From: an uncultured Candidatus Saccharibacteria bacterium
GTDB lineage: Bacteria; Patescibacteriota; Saccharimonadia; Saccharimonadales; Saccharimonadaceae
Direction of reading: 5' to 3'
Assembly (NCBI GenBank): GCA_938018005.1
Contig: CALIJG010000022.1
Span: 1 to 59,513, forward strand
DNA: 59,513 bases
Both the position numbers and the translations under genes were made by a program. The notes beneath the pieces are model-generated. The model was not told the DNA's origin and ran no database searches. It worked only from the letters and a program-made list of their open reading frames with translations. This document shows positions 8,061-17,089 of the stretch, piece after piece (within the stretch, counting starts at the first letter, position 1; every line of letters starts with the position of its first letter).

Positions 8061-10610
8061 CTACTCTATCACCTGCAATTCCTTCACCAGCCGCTCAATC
8101 AACGCCTGCTTACTTGCCAGCTGCTGGCGTGATTCTTCCACCAAATGAGCGGGTGCTTGGCTGGTGTAGCGTTCGTTTGCTAGGCGTGCCTCCAGCTTGG
8201 CGGCGTCATTGCGTACTGCAACCAAGCGCTTCTCGAGGTTTGTCTGGTGTTCATAGAGTGTCTCGTCGCTTACGTCGAGCCAGGCATCGCGACCACTGGC
8301 GGCCAGACGCAGCCCTTGTGCTACATCAGTATGTTTCACCGCCGCTAGGCCAGCCAAACGCCGCACCAGCTCGGCATTATCCGCTACGAGCGCGTCATCC
8401 ATATAGAGCAGTGTGTAGCGCTCATTGCCCGGCAACTCACTGGTTACGTAGCGCGCTTCAGTCACGAGTCGCTTGAGCCGGCCAAACTCAGCCGCCTGCA
8501 ACTCGTTGTATTTCTCAGCCTGCGGATAGCGCGCTGCCGCCAGCAGGTCGTTATGCCAGCTCAGGCTTTGCCAAATTGTCTCCGTTACAAACGGTGCAAA
8601 TGGGTGAGCCAAGCGCAGACACGTATCAAGCACCCACACTAGCATGTCAGCGTGCTGCTCCACCTTAGCTGCCTCAATATACCAATCAGCTACGTCATCC
8701 CACACCGTATGATAAAGTGTCTCTGCCGCCTCAGCAAAACGATACTGCGCTAGCTGCTGCTCCATCGTCTCCCCTGCCTTGCTCAGCTGGCGGATGATCC
8801 AATGATCAGCCATCGATTGCGGCACTGGTACATGCACCGGTTGCGTATCCCCCACTTGCGCCTCGATGAAGCGAGCAATGTTCCACAGTTTATTGCAGAA
8901 ATTGCGCGCTGCCACCACCTTGCCAGTATTAAAGGCTTGTGGCTGAGCGGCTGAGCGGCTGGCGATAATCCCCATGCGCAGTGCGTCTGAGCCATACTGG
9001 CTGATTGCCTCCATTGGGTTGATCACATTGCCCTTACTCTTGCTCATCTTCTGCCCGTGCTCATCCAACACCAGCCCATGGAGATACACATGACGGAACG
9101 GCACCTGTCCTGTGCAGTACAAGCCAAGCATTATCATCCGCGCCACCCAGAAGAAGAGGATATCCCCCGCCGTCTCCATTACTGCATTGGGGTAGAATTT
9201 CGCCAGCGGCCCATCTTGCAAATAGTCGGTGGTGATGAATGGCCACTGGCCACTGCTAAACCAGGTATCAAGCGTATCTTCTTCCCGACGATATGTTGTG
9301 CCATTTACAACTATTTCTTTTTCGTTGACATTTGTGTTGAAGACCCAGTCGCTTGGGTCGGTCGTGCTCTGAAAGGCCGGAATGGGTATCCCCCACGGGA
9401 TCTGCCGGCTGACGTTCCAGTCTTTGATCTCTCGCAGGTACTTGATGACCACCTCGCCTTTATTGGCAGGAGTGAAGGTCACATCACCGCGCTCAATAGC
9501 AGCAATCGCTGCATCCGCCAAAGGCCGCATCGAGATAAACCATTGCTCTTTCACCATCGGCTCAATGACAGTGTCGCACTTGTAGCAATGCCCCACCGAG
9601 TGCTCTAATTCTTCCTCGCCACGGCGGAGTTCTTCCCGCTCCAACGCCTCCAGCACCCGTTGGCGTGCCTCCGTCGTGGTGAGACCATCAAATGGTGCGG
9701 GAACATTCGTCATTCGCCCATCAAAACCAATCACCTGCTCCACTGGCAGCCCATGCCGTTGCCCCATCTCGAAGTCATTTGGGTCGTGGGCTGGCGTAAT
9801 CTTGACCGCACCAGTACCATATGACGCATCGACATATTCGTCAGCAATAATCGGGATCTCACGCCCTACTAGTGGGAGCAGCGCCTTGGTGCCGATCAAT
9901 TTCTTGTAGCGTTCATCTGCCGGATTGACAGCGATGGCGGTATCACCCAGTAGCGTCTCGGGCCGCGTCGTAGCAACGATAATTTCACCAATATGATCGA
10001 GTAGTGGATACGCAATACGCCACAGCTTAGACTTCTCCGTCTTGTGCACCACCTCGATGTCAGCAAAGCTGGTCTGGTGTTTGGTACAGTAGTTGACGAT
10101 CCGCTCACCACGGTATATCAGCCCATCTTGCCACAGCTTGTTGAAGGTGCCATAGACCGTCTCCACCACCTTAGGGTCAAGCGTAAAGACCATATCTTCC
10201 CAGTCGGCCCCAACACCAAGAGCGCGCAGCTGGAGCTCCATATCGCCCCGCTTCTGGTCGACAAAGTTCCACACCTGTGTATATAGCTCATCACGAGAGT
10301 AATCGAAGCGCGTTTTGCCCTGCTTCTCGAGCTCGCGCTCGTACACCACCCACGTTTCGAAGCCAGCATGGTCTGCCCCAGGGATAAACACCGCGTCGTC
10401 ACCTTTCATTCGGTGGTAGCGCACTAAGATATCTTGCAAGGCCGAGCCTAGCGCATGCCCGACGTGCAGGTTGCCATTAGCATTGGGCGGCGGCATCACG
10501 ATGCTATACGGTGTGCCCTCCCCTTTTGGCCGAAACACGCCAGCGCTCTCCCACATGGCGTAGATATTTGGCTCGTATTCGTTAGGGTTGTAGGTCTTGG
10601 CAAGTTTCAT
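8061..10610 (-). CDS. valS: Valyl-tRNA synthetase
   Basis: 849 residues, compared with about 880-950 in most bacteria. Class I signature NLHVGH is at residues 47-52 and KMSKS at about 520-524. The editing (CP1) domain contains ATTRPETLLGDTA and the GTGAVKITPAHDPNDFE segment typical of ValRS. The anticodon-binding domain follows, and a C-terminal coiled coil (about 785-849, NLEKRLVAVRNDAAKLEARL) is the ValRS tRNA-binding arm. The enzyme charges tRNA-Val and hydrolyses Thr-tRNA-Val. The ATG at 10610 is preceded by AAGGAAG about 8 nt upstream. It is a single-gene unit with its own terminator. No T-box leader was recognised in the upstream region, so control appears not to be T-box based. Confidence 0.97.
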   Translation of the reverse strand: MKLAKTYNPNEYEPNIYAMWESAGVFRPKGEGTPYSIVMPPPNANGNLHVGHALGSALQDILVRYHRMKGDDAVFIPGADHAGFETWVVYERELEKQGKTRFDYSRDELYTQVWNFVDQKRGDMELQLRALGVGADWEDMVFTLDPKVVETVYGTFNKLWQDGLIYRGERIVNYCTKHQTSFADIEVVHKTEKSKLWRIAYPLLDHIGEIIVATTRPETLLGDTAIAVNPADERYKKLIGTKALLPLVGREIPIIADEYVDASYGTGAVKITPAHDPNDFEMGQRHGLPVEQVIGFDGRMTNVPAPFDGLTTTEARQRVLEALEREELRRGEEELEHSVGHCYKCDTVIEPMVKEQWFISMRPLADAAIAAIERGDVTFTPANKGEVVIKYLREIKDWNVSRQIPWGIPIPAFQSTTDPSDWVFNTNVNEKEIVVNGTTYRREEDTLDTWFSSGQWPFITTDYLQDGPLAKFYPNAVMETAGDILFFWVARMIMLGLYCTGQVPFRHVYLHGLVLDEHGQKMSKSKGNVINPMEAISQYGSDALRMGIIASRSAAQPQAFNTGKVVAARNFCNKLWNIARFIEAQVGDTQPVHVPVPQSMADHWIIRQLSKAGETMEQQLAQYRFAEAAETLYHTVWDDVADWYIEAAKVEQHADMLVWVLDTCLRLAHPFAPFVTETIWQSLSWHNDLLAAARYPQAEKYNELQAAEFGRLKRLVTEARYVTSELPGNERYTLLYMDDALVADNAELVRRLAGLAAVKHTDVAQGLRLAASGRDAWLDVSDETLYEHQTNLEKRLVAVRNDAAKLEARLANERYTSQAPAHLVEESRQQLASKQALIERLVKELQVIE

Positions 10611-10666
10611 GGCGGTGGCTTCCTTACAGATTATTGATACTTTTCACACGAAAACGGCGCGGACGA

Positions 10667-10682
10667 TACTTCACGTGAAAAT
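10667..10682. promoter_or_regulatory. parS-like site 1
   Basis: TACTTCACGTGAAAAT, 12 of 16 positions identical to the ParB-binding consensus TGTTTCACGTGAAACA, with the inner TTCACGTGAA intact. Confidence 0.45.
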
Positions 10683-10883
10683 ATGTGCGCAGCATCTGTC
10701 AGGCCGATTTTTTGGTGCAACTTCAGCTACCTAGTATAGCACGTTTGGCAGCTCAATGGCAGAGGTGACAGGGGTTAGTGATGAGGCTAAGGTGTAGCTG
10801 ACAGCGGTGATATGATAAATGTCTCGCCTTGTAGATTAGTCACTATCGAGTAGTCACTTGTTTTGATAGTTTCCCATTGTGTA

Positions 10884-10899
10884 GTTTTCACGTGGAAGA
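10884..10899. promoter_or_regulatory. parS-like site 2
   Basis: GTTTTCACGTGGAAGA, 12 of 16 positions identical to the parS consensus; one inner position (A to G) is changed. Confidence 0.4.
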
Positions 10900-11176
10900 T
10901 GGAACTTGTGACGGCCTGTGACTAAAGCAATTAAGACTTTACTATCTCATCCAGTAGAGCATGGGGAATGGGCAGACTTACCAAAGAAACAGCAGAAGTC
11001 TTTGCACTGCAAATGCCTGCTCACATACCATCATGCTGCATTCATCAACGTGCTTCATCCAATGCAAAAGGGAGGTACGAATAGTAAATCAGAGATAAAT
11101 CGTGTTTATCATAGTCACAACCAAAATTGAACTACGATAGGGAAGTGATAGCCCAATTACTCATCATACATATCCT

Positions 11177-11192
11177 CATTTCACGTGAATAA
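11177..11192. promoter_or_regulatory. parS-like site 3
   Basis: CATTTCACGTGAATAA, 12 of 16 positions identical to the parS consensus, with inner TTTCACGTGAA intact. Confidence 0.45.
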
Positions 11193-11289
11193 TGCGTGGA
11201 ACTTTATCAAGTTCTATAGCCCCACATCATCATATGAATCTCATATTGTCTTCCATCTGAAGTCACGTCTGTAGAGTAGGGCAGGAAAA

Positions 11290-11319
11290 ATAAAAAAGAC
11301 GCCCCACTAGAGCGTCTTT
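11290..11319 (-). terminator. Terminator of the minus-strand FemABX gene
   Basis: Stem AAAGACGC (11295-11302 with 11312-11319), with TTTTTTATTTTT downstream on the minus strand. Confidence 0.85.
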
Positions 11320-11341
11320 CTCTGAGTAACCCCACCAGCTG

Positions 11342-12295
11342 CTACTTATGCGAGCGACGATACGACGCCTGACGCAGACTGCGCATGTGTTGATACAGCG
11401 CTTGGTAGAGGTGATACAGCCGGTAGCGCAGTGGGTGGAGAGGTTTTTCCCAGGTGCCGATATAGTCCACTGGCGCACCCCCAAATGATTTCTTAAAGTG
11501 CGTAAAGCCCGCCCAGGGGTGATCCTTCGGCACATCATCTGGCGCAATGCCGTAAAAGTCAAAGAATTTGTGCCCGGTATCGTGCGCATAGAAGAGGGCA
11601 GACACCACTAGTGCCGTAGCTGGGCTGAGGTTGCGCTGAGCGGTGTAAGACGCAGCGTGGGCATAGGCCATCGTCGTGCCGTCACTAAAGAATATCAGGC
11701 TAGCAACTGGCTTATCTTCTAGCGTGGCATACATCAGGCCAGCTGCCTTACGTGGGAAGAGTACTTCTGCCATTTGACGAAAGTAGGCATCACTATGAGG
11801 CTGCATGCCAGTACGTTTGGCAACATCGTGAATCATATCAAGAAAAATCTCGATATCTGCTGGTTCATAGCTGGTATGGAACCGCACACCTGCCTTCTGA
11901 TTTTTGCGCCACGTGTAACGCACTGCTTGCTTGGCATTAGCCAGGATCGCATCGTGATCCATCGTTACATCATTAATAATCGTTCGATCTGGCTGGAGAC
12001 TCTTCGCTTTGCGAAAGCCAAGATTTTGCAACTGCTCAAGCCGCGTCGTTCGGGGGTCGACCCGCACAAAGTCTGCACCATATTGCCGCCCAGTGGCAAT
12101 GATGTCCTTGAGCGCTGCTTCCTGAGCGGCATCGTTATCCGCTTCAGGCCCATAGGGTACATACAACCGATGGTTGAGCCGACCGTGCTCAATAATGCCA
12201 TAATACTGCCACCCTTTGTCTGCCCGCCGCACCGTGTGGCGCTGCTGCGCTTGTTGAAAGGCCTCCCATGCCTCAGTCTGTAAAAAATGTTTCAT
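11342..12295 (-). CDS. FemABX-family peptidyltransferase (without coiled-coil arm)
   Basis: 317 residues. The start MKHFLQTEAWEAFQQAQ and the C-terminal block FFDFYGIAPDDVPKDHPWAGFTHFKKSFGG are the hallmarks of FemABX/GNAT-fold aminoacyltransferases, which add an amino acid from aminoacyl-tRNA to the peptide stem of lipid II or to a similar acceptor. A helical tRNA-binding arm like that of FemA is not seen, so this copy is the compact type. The start at 12295 is chosen because a minus-strand TGCTATACT -10 box ends 6 nt before it; a longer reading upstream would contain this promoter. It is divergent from a second FemABX gene at 12493, which suggests two different bridge residues. The amino acid added cannot be read from the sequence. 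Confidence 0.88.
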   Translation of the reverse strand: MKHFLQTEAWEAFQQAQQRHTVRRADKGWQYYGIIEHGRLNHRLYVPYGPEADNDAAQEAALKDIIATGRQYGADFVRVDPRTTRLEQLQNLGFRKAKSLQPDRTIINDVTMDHDAILANAKQAVRYTWRKNQKAGVRFHTSYEPADIEIFLDMIHDVAKRTGMQPHSDAYFRQMAEVLFPRKAAGLMYATLEDKPVASLIFFSDGTTMAYAHAASYTAQRNLSPATALVVSALFYAHDTGHKFFDFYGIAPDDVPKDHPWAGFTHFKKSFGGAPVDYIGTWEKPLHPLRYRLYHLYQALYQHMRSLRQASYRRSHK

Positions 12296-12301
12296 AACAT
12301 T

Positions 12302-12307
12302 AGTATA
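12302..12307 (-). promoter_or_regulatory. Extended -10 box, leaderless start of FemABX gene 1
   Basis: TGCTATACT on the minus strand, 6 nt before the ATG at 12295. Confidence 0.6.
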
Positions 12308-12474
12308 GCAACTTTGCGGCAGTTTTTCACTGATGATTGTTGCAAAAACATTCATGAACACCACGACGAAGTGATGAGTCTGATGCAGAGTGGTGTCTCT
12401 CTAAATTCCTTCGTTACAGCCAATCGCGTGTTACTCATCACCATCGCTCTCTTCCTCTCACCACTCAAAAATGC

Positions 12475-12480
12475 TATACT
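12475..12480 (+). promoter_or_regulatory. Extended -10 box of FemABX gene 2
   Basis: TGCTATACT, 12 nt before the ATG at 12493. This leaves a leader of about 5 nt and no ribosome site. Confidence 0.55.
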
Positions 12481-12492
12481 AGCGCTATTATT

Positions 12493-13749
12493 ATGCAGCT
12501 CAAACCCATCGACCCATCCACACTCGAGCAATTTGTTGCGCAGCATCCACTAGGGAGCTTCGTCCAATCAGCCGCCAATGCCAAGCGAGTGGCACAGCTG
12601 GGCTGGCAGCCACATTATTTGGGGCTGTTTGCCGAGGGTGAGCGCTTGGTGGCTACCGCCGTGTTATATGAGTGGCGCACCTTAGGTTATAGCGAGTTTG
12701 AATGTTTGCAAGGACCGCTCGTGGACTATCACAACTCAGCCGTACTCAGCACACTATTGACAGAACTTAAGAAATATGCCAAAGCACACAAAGGTATTTT
12801 ACTTCGGATTCAGCCGCCACTCATCCTACGGCAGGGAAGTGACCCCACTCAACTTCTCGAAGTAGCAGGCACAGCCAAGGCGCTGCAACAATTAGAAAAG
12901 GCAGGCTTCCGCGCTATCCCTCCACAGCAGACCGACCACAACGCACGCTATGTGCGCTGGTTCTTCGCCAAAGATCTCTCGCCCTATCACGATGATGCAG
13001 CACTACTCAAGAGTTTCGACACCAAGACACGCAGCTGCGTCAAGGCGGCCACCAAGTATGGTGTGGCGGTACGCGAGATTACTGCGGTGGACGACCTCGC
13101 GCCATTTGCGAAGTTGCTAATCGATACCGGCACGCGGCGTGGTTTCTCAGGGCGCAACGAAGAATTTTATCAGCAATTGTTCCGCGCCTTCCACCGCAAG
13201 CAGGCGTGGTTCCTGATTGCCGAGCTCGACCTTGCTGGCTACCAAGCCCGCCTCAGCGCTCAGCAGGATGCACTGCAAACCGAGCGCGATGCGCTAGCGA
13301 CCGAGCCAGACAAGCAAGGGCAGGTGAAGGAGCTCGATAACCAGCTCGCTGCGGTGTCAAAGCGCCTGGCAGATTATGAAACGCTCCGCCAAGCGGCTAA
13401 TGGCGATGTCCTGCCACTAGCCGCCGCCATATTCATGCACACGAGCGATAACGAGGTGGTGTATTTTCTCAGTGGGTCGGACGATCAACATGCCAAGTTC
13501 TCTGGCTCATACGCCCTGCAATACGCAGCAATGCGCCGTGCCATCAGCCTTGGCGCTCAGCGCTATAATTTCTACGGCACAAGCGGAAACTTCAATGGCT
13601 TCCCCGAGCAAGAGGGGGTGTATCACTTCAAGAAAGGCTTTGGTGGCCAGCTGGAGGAACGCGCTGGCTGCTATGAATATATCGCTCGTCCATTCATACA
13701 TCAAGTGATTCGCTGTGTGCGTGCGATGCGTAGTGTGATTGGTCGGTAG
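12493..13749 (+). CDS. FemABX-family peptidyltransferase with coiled-coil arm
   Basis: 418 residues. Two GNAT-like halves are visible: residues 1-245 with FECLQGPLVDY, and about 303-418 with RYNFYGTSGNFNGFPEQEGVYHFKKGFGG, the conserved C-terminal FemABX block. Between them (about 247-300) lies a charged, Gln/Leu-rich antiparallel coiled coil (YQARLSAQQDALQTERDAL, then LDNQLAAVSKRLADYETL), as in FemA and MurM, where it is thought to contact aminoacyl-tRNA. The enzyme should extend the peptidoglycan cross-bridge at the inner membrane face. It is divergent from the compact FemABX gene with only about 200 bp between the starts. Specificity is unknown. Confidence 0.9.
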   Translation: MQLKPIDPSTLEQFVAQHPLGSFVQSAANAKRVAQLGWQPHYLGLFAEGERLVATAVLYEWRTLGYSEFECLQGPLVDYHNSAVLSTLLTELKKYAKAHKGILLRIQPPLILRQGSDPTQLLEVAGTAKALQQLEKAGFRAIPPQQTDHNARYVRWFFAKDLSPYHDDAALLKSFDTKTRSCVKAATKYGVAVREITAVDDLAPFAKLLIDTGTRRGFSGRNEEFYQQLFRAFHRKQAWFLIAELDLAGYQARLSAQQDALQTERDALATEPDKQGQVKELDNQLAAVSKRLADYETLRQAANGDVLPLAAAIFMHTSDNEVVYFLSGSDDQHAKFSGSYALQYAAMRRAISLGAQRYNFYGTSGNFNGFPEQEGVYHFKKGFGGQLEERAGCYEYIARPFIHQVIRCVRAMRSVIGR

Positions 13750-13857
13750 AGACCAACTTCCAAACGTCAACAACTATTCTGTGCCAACGCGCAGACAATA
13801 ATCCACTACAAGTAGTTACACGCTGGTATCATCATCTCGAATATCATCAAAACATAT

Positions 13858-14961
13858 CTACTGTGCTTCGTGGCCACCCCACACCGCTTCGCGCATCGAC
13901 AAACTCGGCTGCACTTCGAGCAGGTATGGGTCGACTGTGTGACCAGCCTGGGCGTAGTAGTAGCCGAGAGCGGCGATCATCACTGCATTGTCTGTGCAAA
14001 AGGCCATTGGTGCGTAGCTAATAGAGCAGGGCAGGGCAATGCGCAGCTGACGGCGAAGTTCTTGGTTGGCCGCCACACCACCAGCAATCACGACGGAGCG
14101 CGGCGCATAGTGCTCGTAGGCCAGCACCGTCTTATCGACTAACGTCTCTACCGCTATACGTTGGAAGCTCGCCGCCATATCATAGCGCTGCTGCGGCGTA
14201 ACAAGTGCTGGAAGCTCGTGCGAAGGAAAAGAGGCATCTTTGCCTACCTCAGCTTGCATTCGGCGCAGCACGGCCGTTTTAAGGCCCGAAAAAGAGAAAT
14301 CATACTGGCCATGCATCCGCGCCTTGGGCAACGCGTAACGCTGTGGGTCACCGTGCGTAGCGGCAGCAGCAATAGCCGGGCCGCCAGGGTAGGGCAGACC
14401 AATGATCTTCGCTACCTTATCGAAGGCTTCGCCCACAGCATCATCCTGTGTTTGACCAAGTAGTGTATAGTCACCATGCGCGCGAAACAGCACCAGCTGA
14501 CTATGCCCACCAGAGACGATGAGCGCCAGCATAGGGAAGCTCGGCTGCGCAGTAGGGAGCGCTAGGGCTGGCTCGGGCTTCGATCGGCCGTCCTCCACCA
14601 CGAAGTTGGCATAGACGTGTGCCTCCACATGATGAATTGCGTAGAGCGGCTTCTTGTGCACAATTGCGAGCGTCCTCGCTGCCAGTGTCCCAATCAGCAG
14701 CGACCCTACCAGCCCAGGCGCATACGTCACAGCAATGCCATCAATATCATCCCAGCTGCATGCCGCCTCGGCCAATGCGCGGTCAATCACTGGGGTAATC
14801 ATCTCAATATGGCTCCGCGCTGCTACTTCTGGCACCACGCCGCCATACTGGGCATGAATATCTATCTGCGAGTGCACTACGCTACTCAGCAAGCGCCGCC
14901 CATCGGCCACCACCGCAGCCGCCGTCTCATCGCAGCTGCTCTCAATCCCAAGAATCTTCAT
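13858..14961 (-). CDS. tsaD: tRNA N6-threonylcarbamoyladenosine transferase TsaD
   Basis: 367 residues of the Kae1/TsaD ASKHA fold: ILGIESSCDETAAAVV at the start, metal ligands in HHVEAH (His111 and His115), the phosphate loop VSGGHSQLVLF, and GEAFDKVAKIIGLPYPGGPAI. It transfers the threonylcarbamoyl group from TC-AMP to A37 of ANN-decoding tRNAs, together with TsaB and TsaE, which are not in this window. The ATG at 14961 is chosen because family proteins begin with this motif and a minus-strand TGCTATAAT ends exactly 6 nt upstream, leaving no leader; an upstream alternative start would lie in the promoter. It is essential in nearly all bacteria and stands alone here. Confidence 0.97.
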   Translation of the reverse strand: MKILGIESSCDETAAAVVADGRRLLSSVVHSQIDIHAQYGGVVPEVAARSHIEMITPVIDRALAEAACSWDDIDGIAVTYAPGLVGSLLIGTLAARTLAIVHKKPLYAIHHVEAHVYANFVVEDGRSKPEPALALPTAQPSFPMLALIVSGGHSQLVLFRAHGDYTLLGQTQDDAVGEAFDKVAKIIGLPYPGGPAIAAAATHGDPQRYALPKARMHGQYDFSFSGLKTAVLRRMQAEVGKDASFPSHELPALVTPQQRYDMAASFQRIAVETLVDKTVLAYEHYAPRSVVIAGGVAANQELRRQLRIALPCSISYAPMAFCTDNAVMIAALGYYYAQAGHTVDPYLLEVQPSLSMREAVWGGHEAQ

Positions 14962-14967
14962 AGGGTT

Positions 14968-14973
14968 ATTATA
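14968..14973 (-). promoter_or_regulatory. Extended -10 box, leaderless start of tsaD
   Basis: TGCTATAAT on the minus strand, 6 nt before the tsaD ATG. Confidence 0.65.
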
Positions 14974-15260
14974 GCAGAGCAGGGAAGATGAGAGAGTAGT
15001 GTGATAATAAAAAATCAAATTGCATGAGTTTGAGCCTTAAATAGTAGGCTTACTCTCAACTTCTCCTTTTCCGTCCCATGCGATACTCAGGTCAACATTC
15101 TACGAGAATATTAATTAACACAACGACAAATTTCGCCACTTTATCAGATAAAATGACGAAACAATACGGCTGAAATTAAGAGAAATTCTGCACTTTTTCT
15201 CCCACATGTGCTCTACCCAAAAATCATGCCTCTCATGGTTTTAAATACTATCAAAAGTGG

Positions 15261-15266
15261 TATAAT
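15261..15266 (+). promoter_or_regulatory. Extended -10 box, leaderless start of the Mur ligase
   Basis: TGGTATAAT, 7 nt before the ATG at 15274. Confidence 0.6.
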
Positions 15267-15273
15267 ATGTGTC

Positions 15274-16698
15274 ATGGCATTTTCTCTAAAACAAACACTC
15301 AAGAATACGCTCCCACCCAGCGTGCTGGCAGCGCTGGAGCCAGGTTATCGGCTGCTTGAAGCCACTATAGCAACGACTAACCAAGGTTTCCCAGCCCAGG
15401 GCATGCACGTCATTGGCGTAACGGGGACAAATGGCAAGACCACGACGTGCTTTATGATCCACCGCATGCTGGTCGAAGCAGGCTACAATGTCGGCCTGAT
15501 GACGACGGTGGCATATGGAGTGAACGACGACATCACATCGCAAACCGAGCACATGACCACCGTATCTGCACCGCTGTTGCAGCAGCGGCTGGCGGAGTTT
15601 CGACGGCATAATGTGCAGTGGGTGGTGCTAGAAGTAACGAGCCACGCGTTGGCGCAGCATCGCATCTTTGGTATTCCAATAGACATCGCCGTCATGACCA
15701 ACGTCACGCACGAGCATTTAGATTATCACAAGACATTTGAGCGCTACCGCGCCGCCAAGATACGTCTCTTCAAGCTGGCGCGGCGGGTTGGCATTATCAA
15801 TGCGGATGACCCATCAGCAGCAGTCTTCGAGCAAGCCGTGCCCCGTAGCCTATGCTACGGCATCGCTGACGGTAACATCCGGGCGACTAACATCACCCAA
15901 ACCGCCTCGGGCAGCCGCTACGATGTGTGGCTAATGGGGGAGATGCACCACATCGCCATCAATATGCCGGGTGAGTTCAACATTGCCAACAGCCTAGCCG
16001 CAGTAGCAGTGGGGCACGAGGTGGGCTTAAGCCGGGTACAGATCGAACACGGCCTGGCTGCACTCACTGGGGTAGATGGCCGCATGACAGTCGTGGATGC
16101 TGGGCAGCCATTCTCCGCTATTGTTGATTTTGCCCACACACCCGACGCTTTTGAGCGGCTCCTCGGTAGTGTGCGAGCGAGCACGAAAGGCAGGCTGATC
16201 GTCCTGTTTGGCTCGGCTGGCCGGCGCGATGAGTCCAAGCGAGCCATCCAAGGCAAGATCGCAGGACGCATCGCCGACGAGCTTATCCTCACCGAAGAAG
16301 ACGACCGTGATATCGATGGGCAACACATCCTCACCCAAATCGCCAAAGGCGCAGAAGCCGCCGGCAAAACCCAAGATACCGACCTCTTTCTCATCCACGA
16401 CCGCGCTGAGGCCATCCGCTTTGCCGTCCGCCGTGCCCGCACTGCCCGTGACACCGTCATCTTCCTCGGCAAAGGCCACGAAAAAACCATCGAGCGCGCC
16501 GACGGCACCCACCCCTGGGACGAAATAACAGAGGTACGAAACGCTATCCATGAGCGACAAGCATCGAAAAAGAAGCCAGCACGAGGCAAGAGCAAGTGCA
16601 CAAAAGACGCTAGCAAACCTCGGCCCAAAGCCAAAGACAAAGCCAAGCGCAAGAAAAAGCCAACTTCGCGCCACAGCAAGCGGGCATCAGCGAGCTAG
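15274..16698 (+). CDS. Short MurE-type Mur ligase with Lys-rich C-terminal tail
   Basis: 474 residues. ATP loop GVTGTNGKTTT at 48-58, LEVTSHAL, MTNVTHEHLDYHKT, the Lys in YRAAKIRLF expected to be carbamylated, DFAHTPDAFERLL and the C-terminal FGSAGRRDESKR mark a MurE-like ligase that adds the third stem-peptide residue to UDP-MurNAc-dipeptide. The ATP loop sits near residue 50 rather than about 110, so the usual N-terminal UDP-binding domain is missing and replaced by a short helical segment, as in other CPR Mur ligases. The DNPR motif that reads diaminopimelate is replaced by EEDDRDID, so the added residue is uncertain. The last ~50 residues are a Lys/Arg/Ala/Pro tail not found in MurE. The start rests on the -10 box 7 nt upstream. 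Confidence 0.85.
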   Translation: MAFSLKQTLKNTLPPSVLAALEPGYRLLEATIATTNQGFPAQGMHVIGVTGTNGKTTTCFMIHRMLVEAGYNVGLMTTVAYGVNDDITSQTEHMTTVSAPLLQQRLAEFRRHNVQWVVLEVTSHALAQHRIFGIPIDIAVMTNVTHEHLDYHKTFERYRAAKIRLFKLARRVGIINADDPSAAVFEQAVPRSLCYGIADGNIRATNITQTASGSRYDVWLMGEMHHIAINMPGEFNIANSLAAVAVGHEVGLSRVQIEHGLAALTGVDGRMTVVDAGQPFSAIVDFAHTPDAFERLLGSVRASTKGRLIVLFGSAGRRDESKRAIQGKIAGRIADELILTEEDDRDIDGQHILTQIAKGAEAAGKTQDTDLFLIHDRAEAIRFAVRRARTARDTVIFLGKGHEKTIERADGTHPWDEITEVRNAIHERQASKKKPARGKSKCTKDASKPRPKAKDKAKRKKKPTSRHSKRASAS

Positions 16699-16709
16699 TG
16701 TGTACGCGG

Positions 16710-17018
16710 CTAACTGCTCTGCGGGGTGTCTGTCTCTCCGTCAACTTGTTTGGGTTCTACTTCGAACGTCACATCGTCTACATTATCGCTACTACCCACT
16801 CTTACATAGCACCCATCAGTGGTCAGACCAGTTGCTGCCCAGCCATCCTCTGTGCGCTGCAGCGATATCCACTGGATAAAGAGTAGCCACGGCTCGCCCT
16901 CAGGACCACTATATAGCCATGGCTCTCCGTCAAAAATCGATTGAGAAATCGCCTCCCTGAGCACTGAGTGTCTCTCATGCTCCTCATTTGACGGCTGCCG
17001 TGGTATTTCGTGTGGCAT
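16710..17018 (-). CDS. Hypothetical protein
   Basis: 102 residues, acidic overall, no family recognised. It has a conserved-looking centre (FDGEPWLYSGPEGEPWLLFIQW with a repeated GEPWL, cut here to describe only) and no signal peptide or membrane segment, so it is probably cytoplasmic. The ATG at 17018 follows GGAGG at a spacing of about 11 nt; a GTG 12 nt earlier sits inside the ribosome site and is rejected. The stop lies 12 bp from the convergent Mur ligase stop. Confidence 0.6.
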   Translation of the reverse strand: MPHEIPRQPSNEEHERHSVLREAISQSIFDGEPWLYSGPEGEPWLLFIQWISLQRTEDGWAATGLTTDGCYVRVGSSDNVDDVTFEVEPKQVDGETDTPQSS

Positions 17019-17089
17019 ATGGCAATGCACCTCCTTTACCTCTATTATGGTCGCGTGTCTGTTGTGAGATCTACCACTGTTGTGTTGGC

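Larger units (their letters stand above)
10611..11289. other. Long gene-free stretch with parS-like palindromes
   Basis: About 680 bp between valS and the FemABX terminator without a credible gene; a 70-codon plus-strand frame at 10918-11130 has no family or ribosome site. It contains three copies of a palindrome centred on CACGTG, listed separately, and nothing else recognisable. Confidence 0.5.

Noticed and set aside
10918..11130. 70-codon plus-strand frame between valS and FemABX
   Set aside because: No ribosome site and no family; the surrounding DNA looks non-coding and carries parS-like sites.
12296..12364. Longer N-terminus for the minus-strand FemABX protein
   Set aside because: The extension contains the TGCTATACT promoter and has no family sequence.
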